From Steroidobacter sp. (GTDB taxonomy: Bacteria > Pseudomonadota > Gammaproteobacteria > Steroidobacterales > Steroidobacteraceae), in assembly GCF_016790065.1 (NCBI RefSeq), contig NZ_JAEUPY010000934.1, positions 1 to 33,373 of the forward strand: a stretch of 33,373 nt of DNA, written 5' to 3'. Shown here one piece after another: positions 1 through 9,062 of the stretch. Each line of letters begins with the position of its first letter. Position 1 is the first letter of the stretch. The position numbers and the translations under genes are program-made. The notes below the pieces were generated by a model. It saw only the letters and a program-made list of their open reading frames with translations. It was not told where the DNA came from and searched no databases.

Positions 1-1
1 T

Positions 2-1255
2 GAGTTGAACATCACCACCGTGCTGGTGACCCACGACCAGGAAGAAGCGTTCGCGCTCGCCGACCGCATCGGCGTGATGAATCTGGGACGTCTATTAGAG
101 AGTGGTAAGCCCGACGAGCTATACGCGCGACCGGCGACCCGCTTCGTTGCGACCTTCCTGGGTGCCGCGAACCTGTTGTTGGCGCGCCAGACTGAGCAGG
201 GCATCCGCTTCGGCGCGACGCCGGTGAATGCTCGTCGCGTCGAGAAGCTCGAAGGCGGTCGCGAGCAGGAAGTGGTCGCGGTGTTGCGTCCTGAAGAAGT
301 GGAGTTGGCGCCGACGCGAGACAACTTGCGCACCAACTTCATCGCCAACGGCATCGTCGAGGAGCTGGTGTTCACCGGCGCGCTCGAACGGATGCGTGTG
401 CGGACGGCCGACGGCGCTGCCAACGTTCATCTCGCCGCGCCGAATGGCAATGGCAACAGCGCGCCGACGGCGTTGCTCGATGTCACTCGCACTCAGCACG
501 AACAGCGCGCGTTCCCGGTGGTGCTCGGCCAGTCAGTAGCCATCGGTGTGCGTCGTATTCATGTGTTGCCGACGCCGCTGTCGAGCTACACCGCTTACGG
601 CGCCGACGAGGTTTCGTGCGATCGCTTGGCTCAGCATCCGTTCCTGGTCGAACTGGCCAGTCGCATGAAGACGCGCATCATCAAGCGCAACGAAGCGCCG
701 CTGGCGGCCTGCGATGCGCCGGCCAGCGTGCCGGTCTCCGGTGTGGCCGTGATCACCGCTGGTCAGAAGGCCGGCGAACAAGTGCAGTGGCTGTTACAGA
801 ACGGCGCCGGCGAAGTGCTGGTGTTGCCGCCGCAGACTACGCCGCCGAATCGTGTGCTGATCCACTGGGCCGACGACTCGGCACGGCGCTCGACGTTGGC
901 GGTGGCCGCGAGCTTGCTACGTCACGTCGCAGCTGAAGCGGTGTATGTGGGCATTCTGCCCGAAGGCACCGGCGGCGAATCGCAGCGTCCGTTCGGTGTG
1001 CGTACGCTGCTCGATGTGCGTTCCGAAGCGCAAGCGGTGCATGGATTGGAAATGCGCACTGAATTGCGTTTCGGTGCCGCCGCCGAAGAACTGCAGCGCC
1101 AGCTCGGCGAATCGCAGGATCAAATGTTGATTCTAGGCGTCTCGGATCCGGCGCAGTTGCGCAAAACTTTCGGTGCTCTGTTCACCTCGGGCGTGCCCTA
1201 TCCCTTGATGATCGTGTATCGCCCCAGTAAGGACAGCGGAGTAGCAGCCGAATGA
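2..1255 (+). CDS. cysA: Sulfate/thiosulfate ABC transporter ATPase, 3' part, with UspA-like C-terminal domain (5' truncated by window)
   Basis: The frame is open to the first bases, so the start and the Walker A, Q-loop and signature regions lie outside the window. What remains begins at the ABC H-loop ([18 protein letters not shown], the switch histidine being residue 10 counted from the TTG at base 5), followed by the [13 protein letters not shown] joint typical of CysA and a TOBE-like region to about residue 190. The last ~220 residues are not part of ordinary CysA. Residues ~283-405 ([20 protein letters not shown]... MLILGV... YPLMIVY) look like a universal stress protein (UspA) fold; this is inferred from pattern only. 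The ATPase should power sulfate or thiosulfate import with the three genes that follow. The stop overlaps the next start (ATGA), so translation is probably coupled. CysA is named because of its CysP/T/W partners; a related oxyanion substrate such as molybdate is less likely. Confidence 0.85.
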   Translation, partial: ELNITTVLVTHDQEEAFALADRIGVMNLGRLLESGKPDELYARPATRFVATFLGAANLLLARQTEQGIRFGATPVNARRVEKLEGGREQEVVAVLRPEEVELAPTRDNLRTNFIANGIVEELVFTGALERMRVRTADGAANVHLAAPNGNGNSAPTALLDVTRTQHEQRAFPVVLGQSVAIGVRRIHVLPTPLSSYTAYGADEVSCDRLAQHPFLVELASRMKTRIIKRNEAPLAACDAPASVPVSGVAVITAGQKAGEQVQWLLQNGAGEVLVLPPQTTPPNRVLIHWADDSARRSTLAVAASLLRHVAAEAVYVGILPEGTGGESQRPFGVRTLLDVRSEAQAVHGLEMRTELRFGAAAEELQRQLGESQDQMLILGVSDPAQLRKTFGALFTSGVPYPLMIVYRPSKDSGVAAE

Positions 1256-2337
1256 GCTTCCTGAGAAAACCCCTGTTGGCGGTGTACGCGATCGCGTTGA
1301 CTGCACTCGCCGGTTGCGGCAGCGACGATCACGCCGGTCGCGTGACCTTGCTCAACGTCAGCTACGACCCGACACGCGAGTTATATCGCGAGATCAACGA
1401 TAGCTTCGCCAAGCAATGGGAGAAGGATCATAAGCAACAGGTGACGATCAAACAGTCGCATGCCGGCTCGGGTAGTCAGGCGCGCGCGGTGATCGACGGC
1501 CTGGATGCGGACGTGGTGACGCTGGCGCTCGCTTACGACATCGATTCGATTCAAGCCAAGGGCAAGCGGCTGGGCGCGGACTGGCAGAAGCGACTGCCGG
1601 ACAACAGCTCGCCCTACACCTCGACCATCGTGTTCCTGGTGCGCAAGGGCAATCCCAAACAGATCAAGGATTGGCCGGATTTGATTCGCGACGGCGTGTC
1701 CGTCGTCACACCGAATCCGAAGACGTCGGGCGGTGCGCGTTGGAACTATCTCGCTGCGTGGGGCGCGGTGTTGCGCGCCGAGTTGGGCAGCGACTGGTCG
1801 AAGCTCGACGATCCCGCCGCCGAACAAGCCGTCGAAGCTGCTCAAAAGAAGGCCGAAGCGTATGTAACGACGCTGTACAAGCACGTGCCGGTGCTCGACA
1901 GCGGCGCGCGTGGTGCGACCAACACGTTCGTGCAACGTGAGATCGGCGACGTGCTGCTCGCTTGGGAAAACGAAGCGCTGCTGGCCATCAAGGAGCTGGG
2001 TCCGGAGAAGGTCGAGATCGTCGCGCCGAGCAGCAGCATTCTGGCCGAGCCGCCGGTGGCTGTCGTCGATACCGTGGTGGACCGCCGTGGCACGCGCCAG
2101 ATCGCCGAAGCTTATTTGCAGTATCTGTATGCGGAGCCGGGCCAGGAGCTGGCCGCCAAACATTATTTCCGTCCGCGCAATGCCGCGGTCCTGGAGCGCT
2201 ACAAGGATCAGTTTCCGGCGCTCGAGCTGTTCAACATCACCGCAGTGTTCGGCGGCTGGAGCAAGGCTCATGAGCAGCACTTCGCCGACGGCGCGCTGTT
2301 CGATCGTATCTATGGCGGCGGGAGCAAGCCGCAATGA
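1252..2337 (+). CDS. Sulfate-binding lipoprotein of ABC transporter
   Basis: This is the 361-aa solute-binding component of the sulfate importer (Sbp/CysP family). The N-terminus is a lipoprotein signal: a charged start, a hydrophobic stretch and the lipobox LAGC with Cys22 as lipid anchor, so the protein is probably tethered to a membrane rather than free in the periplasm. Family marks are SYDPTRELY near the mature N-terminus, a serine/glycine-rich ligand loop ([16 protein letters not shown]), [16 protein letters not shown] and [10 protein letters not shown]. It overlaps cysA by 4 bases and the next permease gene by 4 bases (ATGA at both ends). A non-lipidated paralogue with the same motifs is encoded at 19959-20981 on the other strand. 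Whether it prefers sulfate or thiosulfate cannot be told from the sequence. Confidence 0.93.
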   Translation: MSFLRKPLLAVYAIALTALAGCGSDDHAGRVTLLNVSYDPTRELYREINDSFAKQWEKDHKQQVTIKQSHAGSGSQARAVIDGLDADVVTLALAYDIDSIQAKGKRLGADWQKRLPDNSSPYTSTIVFLVRKGNPKQIKDWPDLIRDGVSVVTPNPKTSGGARWNYLAAWGAVLRAELGSDWSKLDDPAAEQAVEAAQKKAEAYVTTLYKHVPVLDSGARGATNTFVQREIGDVLLAWENEALLAIKELGPEKVEIVAPSSSILAEPPVAVVDTVVDRRGTRQIAEAYLQYLYAEPGQELAAKHYFRPRNAAVLERYKDQFPALELFNITAVFGGWSKAHEQHFADGALFDRIYGGGSKPQ

Positions 2338-3170
2338 GTTTTCGGCAGCCCTCCATCCTGCCGGGCTTTGGTCTGACGCTGGGCTTTTCCACGTTCTTTC
2401 TATCGGCCATCGTGCTGGTGCCGCTGGCGGCGCTGGTCATGAAGACGGCGAGCATGGGCTGGGACGATTTCATCAAGGTGCTGACCGATCCGCGCGCCGT
2501 GGCGTCGTATCGTTTGAGCTTCGGCGCCTCGATTCTGGCGGCGACCTTGAACAGCGTGTTCGGCTTCATCATCGCGTGGACCTTGGTGCGCTATGAGTTT
2601 CCCGGCCGCAAGCTGATCGACGCGTTGATCGACATGCCGTTCGCGCTGCCGACCGCAGTGTCCGGCATCGCGTTGACGGCGGTGTTTGCCGAGAACGGTT
2701 GGTTCGGCCAGTACCTGGCGCCGTTCGGCATCAAAGTCGCATACACCTGGATCGGCGTGGTGGTGGCGTTGACCTTGATCGGTCTGCCGTTCGTGGTGCG
2801 CTCGGTGCAGCCCGCCATCGCTGAAGTACAACGCGATCTGGAAGACGCGGCGGAAACGCTCGGCGCCGGTCGTTTCACGATTTTCCGTCGCATCATTCTG
2901 CCCACGGTGATGCCTGCGCTCGCCACCGGCTTTACGCTGGCGTTCGCGCGCGCGGTGGGTGAGTACGGCTCGGTGATCTTCATCGCCGGCAACTTGCCGA
3001 TGCGTACCGAGATCACGCCGTTGCTGATCGTGATCAAGTTGGAACAGTTCGATTACAAAGGCGCGGCGGCGCTCGGCTTCATCATGTTGACCATGTCGTT
3101 CGTGATGTTGCTGTCCATCAACCTGTTGCAAGCCTGGGGCCGTCGGCGCGTCGTCGCCGCGGGTCGCTGA
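2334..3170 (+). CDS. cysT: Sulfate ABC transporter permease CysT (CysU)
   Basis: This 278-aa polytopic inner-membrane protein is one of the two channel-forming subunits of the sulfate/thiosulfate importer. It has about six hydrophobic segments and the cytoplasmic EAA loop that docks on the ATPase ([20 protein letters not shown], about residues 178-197). [13 protein letters not shown] and [10 protein letters not shown] are typical of CysT. Length matches the family. It starts with ATG overlapping the stop of the binding-protein gene by 4 bases and ends one base into the CysW start, so the transporter genes form one translationally coupled unit. Confidence 0.95.
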   Translation: MSFRQPSILPGFGLTLGFSTFFLSAIVLVPLAALVMKTASMGWDDFIKVLTDPRAVASYRLSFGASILAATLNSVFGFIIAWTLVRYEFPGRKLIDALIDMPFALPTAVSGIALTAVFAENGWFGQYLAPFGIKVAYTWIGVVVALTLIGLPFVVRSVQPAIAEVQRDLEDAAETLGAGRFTIFRRIILPTVMPALATGFTLAFARAVGEYGSVIFIAGNLPMRTEITPLLIVIKLEQFDYKGAAALGFIMLTMSFVMLLSINLLQAWGRRRVVAAGR

Positions 3171-4030
3171 TGGCAGGCGGTCCTTCCAAGGAGATGTTGG
3201 CGGAAATCGCGAGCCGGCCGGGCCGCGATACTCTGATCGCGTTGGTGTTGAAGTACGTGTTCATCGCGCTGTCGCTGGGCTTCCTGGCGGCATTGCTGTT
3301 TGCGCCGCTGGCCACGGTGTTCATCACCGCCCTGAGCAAGGGCTGGCAGATGTACTTCGAAAGCTTCAAGGACGAAGACACGCTGGCGGCGATCCGGCTC
3401 ACCTTGACGGTGGCCGCCATCGTCGTGCCTATCAATACGGTGTTCGGTATCGCCGCGGCCTGGGCCATCGCCAAGTTCGAGTTTCGTGGCAAGAGCTTCC
3501 TGATCACGCTGATCGACTTGCCCATCGCAGTGTCGCCAGTGATATCGGGTCTGGTGTATGTGCTGCTGTTCGGCGCGCAGGGCTGGTTCGGCCTGTGGCT
3601 GCAAGAGAAGGACATCAGCATCATTTTCGCGGTGCCCGGCATCGTGCTCGCCACCATGTTCGTCACCTTTCCCTATGTGGCGCGCGAATTGATTCCGCTG
3701 ATGCAACAGCTCGGCAATGACGAAGAAGAAGCGGCCATCACCTTGGGCGCCGGCGGCCTGATGACGTTCTTCCACGTGACCTTGCCGAAAATCCGCTGGG
3801 GCCTGGTGTACGGCGTGATCCTGTGTAACGCGCGCGCCATGGGCGAGTTCGGCGCCGTGTCGGTGGTGTCCGGCCATGTCCGCGGCCTGACCACGACCAT
3901 GCCGTTGCACGTGGAAATCCTTTATAACGAATACAACTTCGTCGGTGCCTTCGCGGTGGCGTCACTGTTGACGCTGCTGGCCGTGCTGACGCTGATCATC
4001 AAATCCTTAGTGGAGATGAAGAGGAAGTGA
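3170..4030 (+). CDS. cysW: Sulfate ABC transporter permease CysW
   Basis: This 286-aa protein is the second inner-membrane permease subunit. It has an N-terminal cytoplasmic stretch, about six membrane segments and the EAA loop EEEAAITLGAGGLMTFFHVT, followed by ARAMGEFGAVSVVSGHVRG and TTMPLHVEILYNEYNFVGAF, both hallmarks of CysW. The start codon shares its first base with the stop of cysT (TGATG). The 3' end overlaps the histidine-kinase gene by 4 bases (GTGA), which ties the transporter to the signalling genes downstream. Confidence 0.95.
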   Translation: MAGGPSKEMLAEIASRPGRDTLIALVLKYVFIALSLGFLAALLFAPLATVFITALSKGWQMYFESFKDEDTLAAIRLTLTVAAIVVPINTVFGIAAAWAIAKFEFRGKSFLITLIDLPIAVSPVISGLVYVLLFGAQGWFGLWLQEKDISIIFAVPGIVLATMFVTFPYVARELIPLMQQLGNDEEEAAITLGAGGLMTFFHVTLPKIRWGLVYGVILCNARAMGEFGAVSVVSGHVRGLTTTMPLHVEILYNEYNFVGAFAVASLLTLLAVLTLIIKSLVEMKRK

Positions 4031-6159
4031 TCGATCGCTTCTTCTCATACATGATCGACCGCATTCAGCAGTTCATCGATGGCCTGCAGATCGATACCTC
4101 GCGCGCCAGTCTCGGGGTGTGGATCGCTGCCATCAACGTCGCCATCGTGCTGCTGCTGGTCGGCGGCATATCCATTTCCGCCATTGGCTCGTTACGAGAT
4201 CTGGCCGATCAGCAAGGCAAGTCACGGGTGCAGCTGGCCGGCGCGATGGCTCGCGAAGACATCCGGCGTTACAGCGAAGACGCACTGACTCACGTCAAAG
4301 GTGTGGCTGAACGCCAAACGTTTCAACGGCTGCTGGCGGATCGGCGTGCTTCGACCGTCGGGCCGTATCTGCGACGTTCCTGCAACTCGGACGCCATTGC
4401 TTCGTGCGCCGTATTCGAAGGCGGTGCGCTGGTCGCTCAAGCCGGCGTGGAATTGCCTTGGGAGTTGATCGCGACGTCGGCTGCCGAGCAGGGCGAACGT
4501 TTCATGGCTGTGCCGGTCGGCTCGCAGTACGCGCTGCTCGGCGCATCGGCACAAGTCGGTGGCGCGACTGAGCGTCGGTTGTACGTCGCTCGTTTGTTGG
4601 ATCCGCGGATGGCGCAGATCCTGAGCGAGCGCGTCGGTACTCAGATCCAGCTGATCAACTATCGGTTGTTCATCGAGGATCGCAAGGTCGATGACTTCAC
4701 GCGGTTGCATTCGGCCGGTTTGTCCGATGGTCGCTCGGCAGTGGCGCGGCTCGACGAACTCGATTTGTACGCCGCGAGTTTCCCGATCTTCGCAGTCTCC
4801 GGCGAAGCCATCGCATTTCTCGAAGCTCGTTTGCCGTCGTCAGATATCGATGCGTCGGTGGGCGGTTTGGCGAAACGGTTGCTGGTGACGGCCATCATTC
4901 TGGCCGCGCTGGCGGTGTTGGCCGGCATCATTCTCGGCCGGCAGGTGACCGGTCCGGTCGCCACCTTGACCGATGCGGTGGAAAAACTCGGCCACGGCGA
5001 CTTCTCGACGTCCATTCCATTCGGCGGCACCAAAGAAGTCGGCAAGCTCAGCCGCACCATCGAAGACATGCGCAACAACCTGGTCGAGCTGACCGGTACG
5101 TTGCGGCGTCGTGAAGCCGAAGCGCAGGCGGTGCTCACCGGCATCGTCGAAGGCGTCTACGCGGTCGATAAGTCACGAGTGATTCGTTACTTGAATCCGC
5201 AGGCCGCGCAGTTGCTCGGTGTGCAGGCTCATGAAGCCATCGGCCGCTTCTGCGGCGACGTGTTGAAGCCGTGCCGCGATACCAATGGTGTGCGTCCGTG
5301 CGAGACCAATTGCCCGATTCTGCGTGCACGCTTCGAAGGTAGCTCGCAGGTTACCGAACGTTTGCAGCTGACCGAAGGTCCGCCGCGCATCACCATCATC
5401 ACCAGCTCCAGTCCGGTGGACGATCTGCAGGTGCAGGTCATTCGCGACGAGACCGAGTTGGAAGGTGTGCGCCGGGCGCGCGACTCGGTGCTGGTCAACA
5501 TCTCGCACGAGTTCCGTACGCCGCTGGCCGCTCAGCTCGCTTCCATCGAGCTGCTGCGCGACGGTTTCGACAACATGAGCGTCGACCAGCAGAAGGAATT
5601 GGTGCTGTCGTTGGAGCGCGGCTCAGTGCGGTTGCAACGGCTCATCGATAATTTGCTGGAGAGCGTGCGCATCGAATCGGGCCAGCTGAGCATTCGTCAT
5701 CAAGCGGTGGCGTTGGCCGAGGTCGTCGAAGATGCCGAAGCCTTGGTCGGTGCCTTGTTGACACAACGGCGCCAGCGTCTGGAAGTGGACCTGCCCGAAG
5801 ATTTGCCCAATGTGGACGGTGACGGGCCGCGGTTGAATCAGGTCTTCGTCAACTTGCTGGCCAACGCGAGCAAGTTCGCACCGGAGGACAGCGTGGTGCG
5901 GATCGGTGCCGAACAAACCGGCGAGTTCGTCACCAGCTGGGTGGAAGATGAAGGTCCGGGCGTGCCCGAGATCGACAGCAATTCCATCTTCGATCGCTTC
6001 TATCGCAGCGGCGGCCAGGAACCTGAGCCGGGCGGGCTGGGTCTAGGATTGTGGATCGTGAAATCCATCGTTGAGCGGCACGGCGGTAGTATTGCCGCAC
6101 GACGCACTGCCGAGGGACGTACCCGTTTCGAAGTAAAATTGCGCCAAACTGCCGAATGA
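4027..6159 (+). CDS. Membrane sensor histidine kinase with HAMP and cysteine-rich PAS domain
   Basis: The 710-aa kinase reads in order: membrane segment ~31-53, extracytoplasmic sensor ~54-282, membrane segment ~283-304, HAMP ~305-357, PAS ~362-470, HisKA with phospho-acceptor His494 (NISHEFRTPL), and HATPase_c with N613 (NLLANASKF), DEGPGVP (641-647) and GGLGLGL (669-675). The PAS domain carries four closely spaced cysteines (C409, C416, C425, C429; spacing C-x6-C-x8-C-x3-C), which could bind metal or an iron-sulfur cluster or act as a redox switch. The sensor domain has C119 and C127, a possible disulfide. The GTG start at 4027 overlaps cysW; an ATG at 4051 is the alternative. Sitting in the sulfate transporter operon and before a response regulator, it probably senses sulfur supply, transporter activity or redox state; this is inference. 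Autokinase activity is expected because all boxes are intact. Confidence 0.93.
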   Translation: MIDRFFSYMIDRIQQFIDGLQIDTSRASLGVWIAAINVAIVLLLVGGISISAIGSLRDLADQQGKSRVQLAGAMAREDIRRYSEDALTHVKGVAERQTFQRLLADRRASTVGPYLRRSCNSDAIASCAVFEGGALVAQAGVELPWELIATSAAEQGERFMAVPVGSQYALLGASAQVGGATERRLYVARLLDPRMAQILSERVGTQIQLINYRLFIEDRKVDDFTRLHSAGLSDGRSAVARLDELDLYAASFPIFAVSGEAIAFLEARLPSSDIDASVGGLAKRLLVTAIILAALAVLAGIILGRQVTGPVATLTDAVEKLGHGDFSTSIPFGGTKEVGKLSRTIEDMRNNLVELTGTLRRREAEAQAVLTGIVEGVYAVDKSRVIRYLNPQAAQLLGVQAHEAIGRFCGDVLKPCRDTNGVRPCETNCPILRARFEGSSQVTERLQLTEGPPRITIITSSSPVDDLQVQVIRDETELEGVRRARDSVLVNISHEFRTPLAAQLASIELLRDGFDNMSVDQQKELVLSLERGSVRLQRLIDNLLESVRIESGQLSIRHQAVALAEVVEDAEALVGALLTQRRQRLEVDLPEDLPNVDGDGPRLNQVFVNLLANASKFAPEDSVVRIGAEQTGEFVTSWVEDEGPGVPEIDSNSIFDRFYRSGGQEPEPGGLGLGLWIVKSIVERHGGSIAARRTAEGRTRFEVKLRQTAE

Positions 6160-6173
6160 TTGCTGAGTAACCC

Positions 6174-6848
6174 ATGAAGATACTATCCGCGGACGATGAC
6201 AAGGACTTGCTGGCGTTGATCGCCTTCACGCTGTCGCAGGCGGGCTATCTGGTGGTCAAAGCCAGCGATGGCACCCAGGCGCTCAAAGCCTTCGAAAGCG
6301 AGGGGCCGGATCTGGTCATCCTCGACATCAACATGCCTGGCGCGACCGGCTTTCAGGTGTGCGAACAAATTCGCACCAAGTCGCGCGTGCCGGTGATGAT
6401 GTTGACGGTGCGAGGCGAAGAGGAAGATCTGGTGCGCGCCCTCGAACTGGGTGCCGACGATTATCTGAGCAAGCCGTTCAGCCCGCGCACGTTGCTTGCT
6501 CGCGTCAAAGCATTGCTACGCCGAGCCGGCATGGAAAACGCTGCGCCGCTGGCGGCCGGGCGCATTCGGCTCGATGTCGACGAGCACACCGTGCAGGTCG
6601 GTACCGGCGAGCCGTTGCGGCTCACCAAGCTCGAGCTGCGCTTGTTACAAATGTTGATTGCCAACGCCGGTCACACGGTCAGCTCCGACCGGTTGCTGAT
6701 GCAGGTGTGGGGTCACAAGGGTTCGGGCGATCGTCAGCTGCTCAAACAGCTGGTGCATCGACTGCGCCAGAAGATCGAAATCGATCCAGCCGTGCCGCAG
6801 ATGTTACAAACGGCGCCGGGCGCGGGATACAAACTCGTCGTCGAGTAA
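6174..6848 (+). CDS. OmpR/PhoB-type response regulator, partner of the upstream kinase
   Basis: This 224-aa two-domain regulator has a receiver domain with the acidic pocket DDD (7-9), phosphorylation site Asp51 (VILDINMPG), switch Thr78 and Lys100 (KPFSPRTLLARV). A winged-helix DNA-binding domain follows (~130-224; LTKLELRLLQMLIANAG, QLLKQLVHRLRQKIE, GAGYKLV). It starts 14 bases after the kinase stop and is probably cotranscribed, so it is the natural cognate of the kinase. It is closely similar over its whole length to the regulator at 8388-9062, with every signature residue at the same position. Confidence 0.94.
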   Translation: MKILSADDDKDLLALIAFTLSQAGYLVVKASDGTQALKAFESEGPDLVILDINMPGATGFQVCEQIRTKSRVPVMMLTVRGEEEDLVRALELGADDYLSKPFSPRTLLARVKALLRRAGMENAAPLAAGRIRLDVDEHTVQVGTGEPLRLTKLELRLLQMLIANAGHTVSSDRLLMQVWGHKGSGDRQLLKQLVHRLRQKIEIDPAVPQMLQTAPGAGYKLVVE

Positions 6849-6917
6849 TGCCCAAAACACCGGTGGCCGCTGTGGTTATAAACCGGTTGTATTGTCGTCG
6901 TATTTCCTGTGCCATTT

Positions 6918-6930
6918 CGTGACTGTCACG
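6918..6930. promoter_or_regulatory. 13-bp perfect palindrome, candidate operator
   Basis: CGTGAC-T-GTCACG is a perfect inverted repeat in the 144-base gap between the first response regulator and the FAD-binding protein gene. It lies 62 bases before the UUG start. It could be an operator for a dimeric regulator. No clear -35/-10 pair was identified beside it. Confidence 0.4.
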
Positions 6931-6960
6931 TTACAGACTTGATACCGCCGCTCGCCTAGG

Positions 6961-6991
6961 CTGTCGCTCCTCTTGCTTTTGGGAGCGGCGG
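6961..6991 (+). promoter_or_regulatory. Hairpin that would mask the ribosome binding site of the FAD protein gene
   Basis: CTGTCGCTCC (6961-6970) can pair with GGAGCGGCGG (6982-6991) over 10 consecutive positions with two G-U pairs and an 11-base loop. The 3' arm contains the only purine-rich ribosome binding site (GGGAGCGG) for the UUG start at 6993. The fold would hide that site, suggesting translational control. No ligand is indicated. Confidence 0.4.
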
Positions 6992-6992
6992 T

Positions 6993-8384
6993 TTGGCGGG
7001 ATTGCTTCGAACCATAGTCATTGTCGGCGGCGGCTTCAGCGGCACCGTGGTGGCCGCCAATCTGCTGCGACGTCCGCCTCCCGGACCGACTCGCCTGGTG
7101 TTGATCGAACGCGCCGACGAGGTGGCGCGTGGCGCCGCTTATGCCGAGCGCAGCTTTCCCTATTTGCTGAACGTTCCGGCCAGCCGTATGTCGGCGACTT
7201 CGACTGCGCCCAAGCAGTTTTTGGAGTTCGCGCAGCGTCGCATTCCCAAGGCTACCGGCGAGGACTTCCTGCCTCGCACGCTGTACGGCGAATATTTGAA
7301 TGAGCTGTTGCTGGCCGCGCAGCTGAGTGCACCCAACAACATCCGTCTCGAGATCGTCAAAGGTACGGTCACTGGCGTGCGTCGGATCGAGCGTCATCTG
7401 CCGTTGCAGGTGGAGCTGGAAAGCGGTCGTCGCTTCACCGCCGACGATGTGGTGCTGGCGCTGGGCAATCCCAAACCGGCGTCGTTACCGGCCGCGAAAA
7501 GCGTTCTGGATCATCCGGCTTACGTGGGCGACCCGTGGGCCATCGATCTGAAGTTCAATCGTAATCAAACCGTGCTGTTGATCGGCACCAGTCTAACGTC
7601 GGCCGACGTCGTCAATGTCGCCGCTTCGGATCTGCAGCGAGCGCCGAACATCCATGCGTTGTCACGTCATGGTCTGGTGCCGCCGAGACAAACACCGTTT
7701 CGTCCCGATGCATTCAAAGGCGACGGCAATGCGTTGCTGCTGGCTGCCTCGGCTTCGTTGCGTCGGCTAGTCAGCTCGGTGCGTTTGCTTGCCAATGAAG
7801 CTGAGCAGATGGGCGGCGATTGGCGCGAGGCAATCACGTTCGTTCGTAACATGGCGCCGACCATTTGGCAGCGCCTGCCTGAGCGCGATCGCGTGCGCTT
7901 CCTGCGTCACGTGCGTGCGCATTGGGATATCTATCGTCATCGCTTGCCGCCCGAACTGATCCAGAAGTTCGACGCGCTCAAGAGTGCGCAGCGGCTGACG
8001 ATTCACGCCGGCCACATCAAAGAATTCATCCCGCGCGACGACCGCATCGAAGTGATCTGGCGCCCGCGTGGCACCGATCGCACGCGTGCCCAGCAGTTCG
8101 ATCGAGTCATCAATTGCATCGGTCCCGACTACGCCATCGCGCGTTCCACCGAGCCGCTGTGGCGCAACCTCACCCAATGCGGACTGTGTGTCCCCGACAA
8201 GTTGGGACTGGGTTTACGCACCGGGCCGCACGGCGCCGTCATCGACGCCGATGGTTGGCCGGGGCCGCATTTGTTTTATGTCGGGCCGATGTTGCGAGCC
8301 GATCATTGGGAAGCAACCGCGGCTCATGAATTACGTGGCCATGCAGAAAAGCTGGCTGCCCTATTGGCTACGGAGCGGCGTTGA
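6993..8384 (+). CDS. FAD/NAD(P)-binding protein, YdhS-like
   Basis: The 463-aa protein has an N-terminal dinucleotide-binding fold (VIVGGGFSGTVVA, residues 9-21), the conserved LNVPASRMS stretch (59-67), VVLALGNP (153-160), and a second nucleotide-binding turn VLLIGTSLTSADVV (194-207). These are marks of the NAD_binding_9 family, to which E. coli YdhS belongs; its substrate is unknown. The chosen TTG start at 6993 gives Met just before the Rossmann strand and follows GGGAGCGG at good spacing; no ATG is suitably placed. It is followed after 3 bases by a response regulator, so the pair is one operon. A redox enzyme beside signalling genes suggests a redox output or sensor role, but this is only context. 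Confidence 0.85.
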   Translation: MAGLLRTIVIVGGGFSGTVVAANLLRRPPPGPTRLVLIERADEVARGAAYAERSFPYLLNVPASRMSATSTAPKQFLEFAQRRIPKATGEDFLPRTLYGEYLNELLLAAQLSAPNNIRLEIVKGTVTGVRRIERHLPLQVELESGRRFTADDVVLALGNPKPASLPAAKSVLDHPAYVGDPWAIDLKFNRNQTVLLIGTSLTSADVVNVAASDLQRAPNIHALSRHGLVPPRQTPFRPDAFKGDGNALLLAASASLRRLVSSVRLLANEAEQMGGDWREAITFVRNMAPTIWQRLPERDRVRFLRHVRAHWDIYRHRLPPELIQKFDALKSAQRLTIHAGHIKEFIPRDDRIEVIWRPRGTDRTRAQQFDRVINCIGPDYAIARSTEPLWRNLTQCGLCVPDKLGLGLRTGPHGAVIDADGWPGPHLFYVGPMLRADHWEATAAHELRGHAEKLAALLATERR

Positions 8385-8387
8385 GCC

Positions 8388-9062
8388 ATGAGAATCCTGG
8401 TCGCGGATGACGATGCTGATTTGCGGGCGCTGATCGGCTTTACGCTGATGCAAGCGGGGTTCGACATTTGTACCGCCATCGATGGCGAGAGCGCCTTGCA
8501 GGCGTTCCAGCGCGATTCGCCGGACCTGGTGTTGTTGGATATCAACATGCCGGAGCCGAATGGTTTGCGAGTCTGCCGTGAGATTCGCGGCCGTTCGCCG
8601 GTGCCCATCATGATGCTCACCGTGCGCGACGTGGAAGAAGATCTGATCGAAGCGTTCGATTCAGGCGCCGATGATTACGTCCACAAGCCTTTCAGCCCAC
8701 GTGCTTTGCTGGCGCGGGTGCGAGCGTTGATTCGCCGTTCGGAGCCGTTCGATTCCGGCCCGGTGACTGCCGGTAAATTACGCTTGGACCCGGAGCAGCG
8801 AACTCTACAGTTCGGCGCGGCGGCACCGATTCGACTGACGCCGTTGGAATTGAAAGCGATGCAGTTGCTGATGATCACGCCAGGTCGTACAGTCACTGCA
8901 GAAAAATTATTACTGCATCTGTGGGGCCGAGCGACGGCACGCGAACGGCGCACGCTCAAACAGCTCATTTATCGATTGCGTCACAAAATCGAAACCGACG
9001 CATCGGCACCCGAAGTGCTGCAAACCACGCCGGGCGCAGGCTACAAGCTGGTGGCCGACTAA
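8388..9062 (+). CDS. OmpR/PhoB-type response regulator, paralogue without adjacent kinase
   Basis: This 224-aa regulator has the acidic pocket DDD (7-9), Asp51 (VLLDINMPE), Thr78, Lys100 (HKPFSPRALLARV) and a C-terminal winged helix (LTPLELKAMQLLM, LKQLIYRLRHKIE, GAGYKLV). It is the same length as the regulator at 6174-6848 and aligns without visible gaps, pointing to a duplication. No kinase gene lies next to it, so it may be phosphorylated by the kinase at 4027-6159 or from elsewhere. ATG at 8388 comes 3 bases after the FAD protein stop. Confidence 0.93.
   Translation: MRILVADDDADLRALIGFTLMQAGFDICTAIDGESALQAFQRDSPDLVLLDINMPEPNGLRVCREIRGRSPVPIMMLTVRDVEEDLIEAFDSGADDYVHKPFSPRALLARVRALIRRSEPFDSGPVTAGKLRLDPEQRTLQFGAAAPIRLTPLELKAMQLLMITPGRTVTAEKLLLHLWGRATARERRTLKQLIYRLRHKIETDASAPEVLQTTPGAGYKLVAD

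Noticed and set aside
1381-2334. Long antisense open frame opposite the sulfate-binding lipoprotein gene
   Set aside because: It is a by-product of high GC codon use in a clearly real gene; its composition is Arg/His/Gln-rich with no domain.
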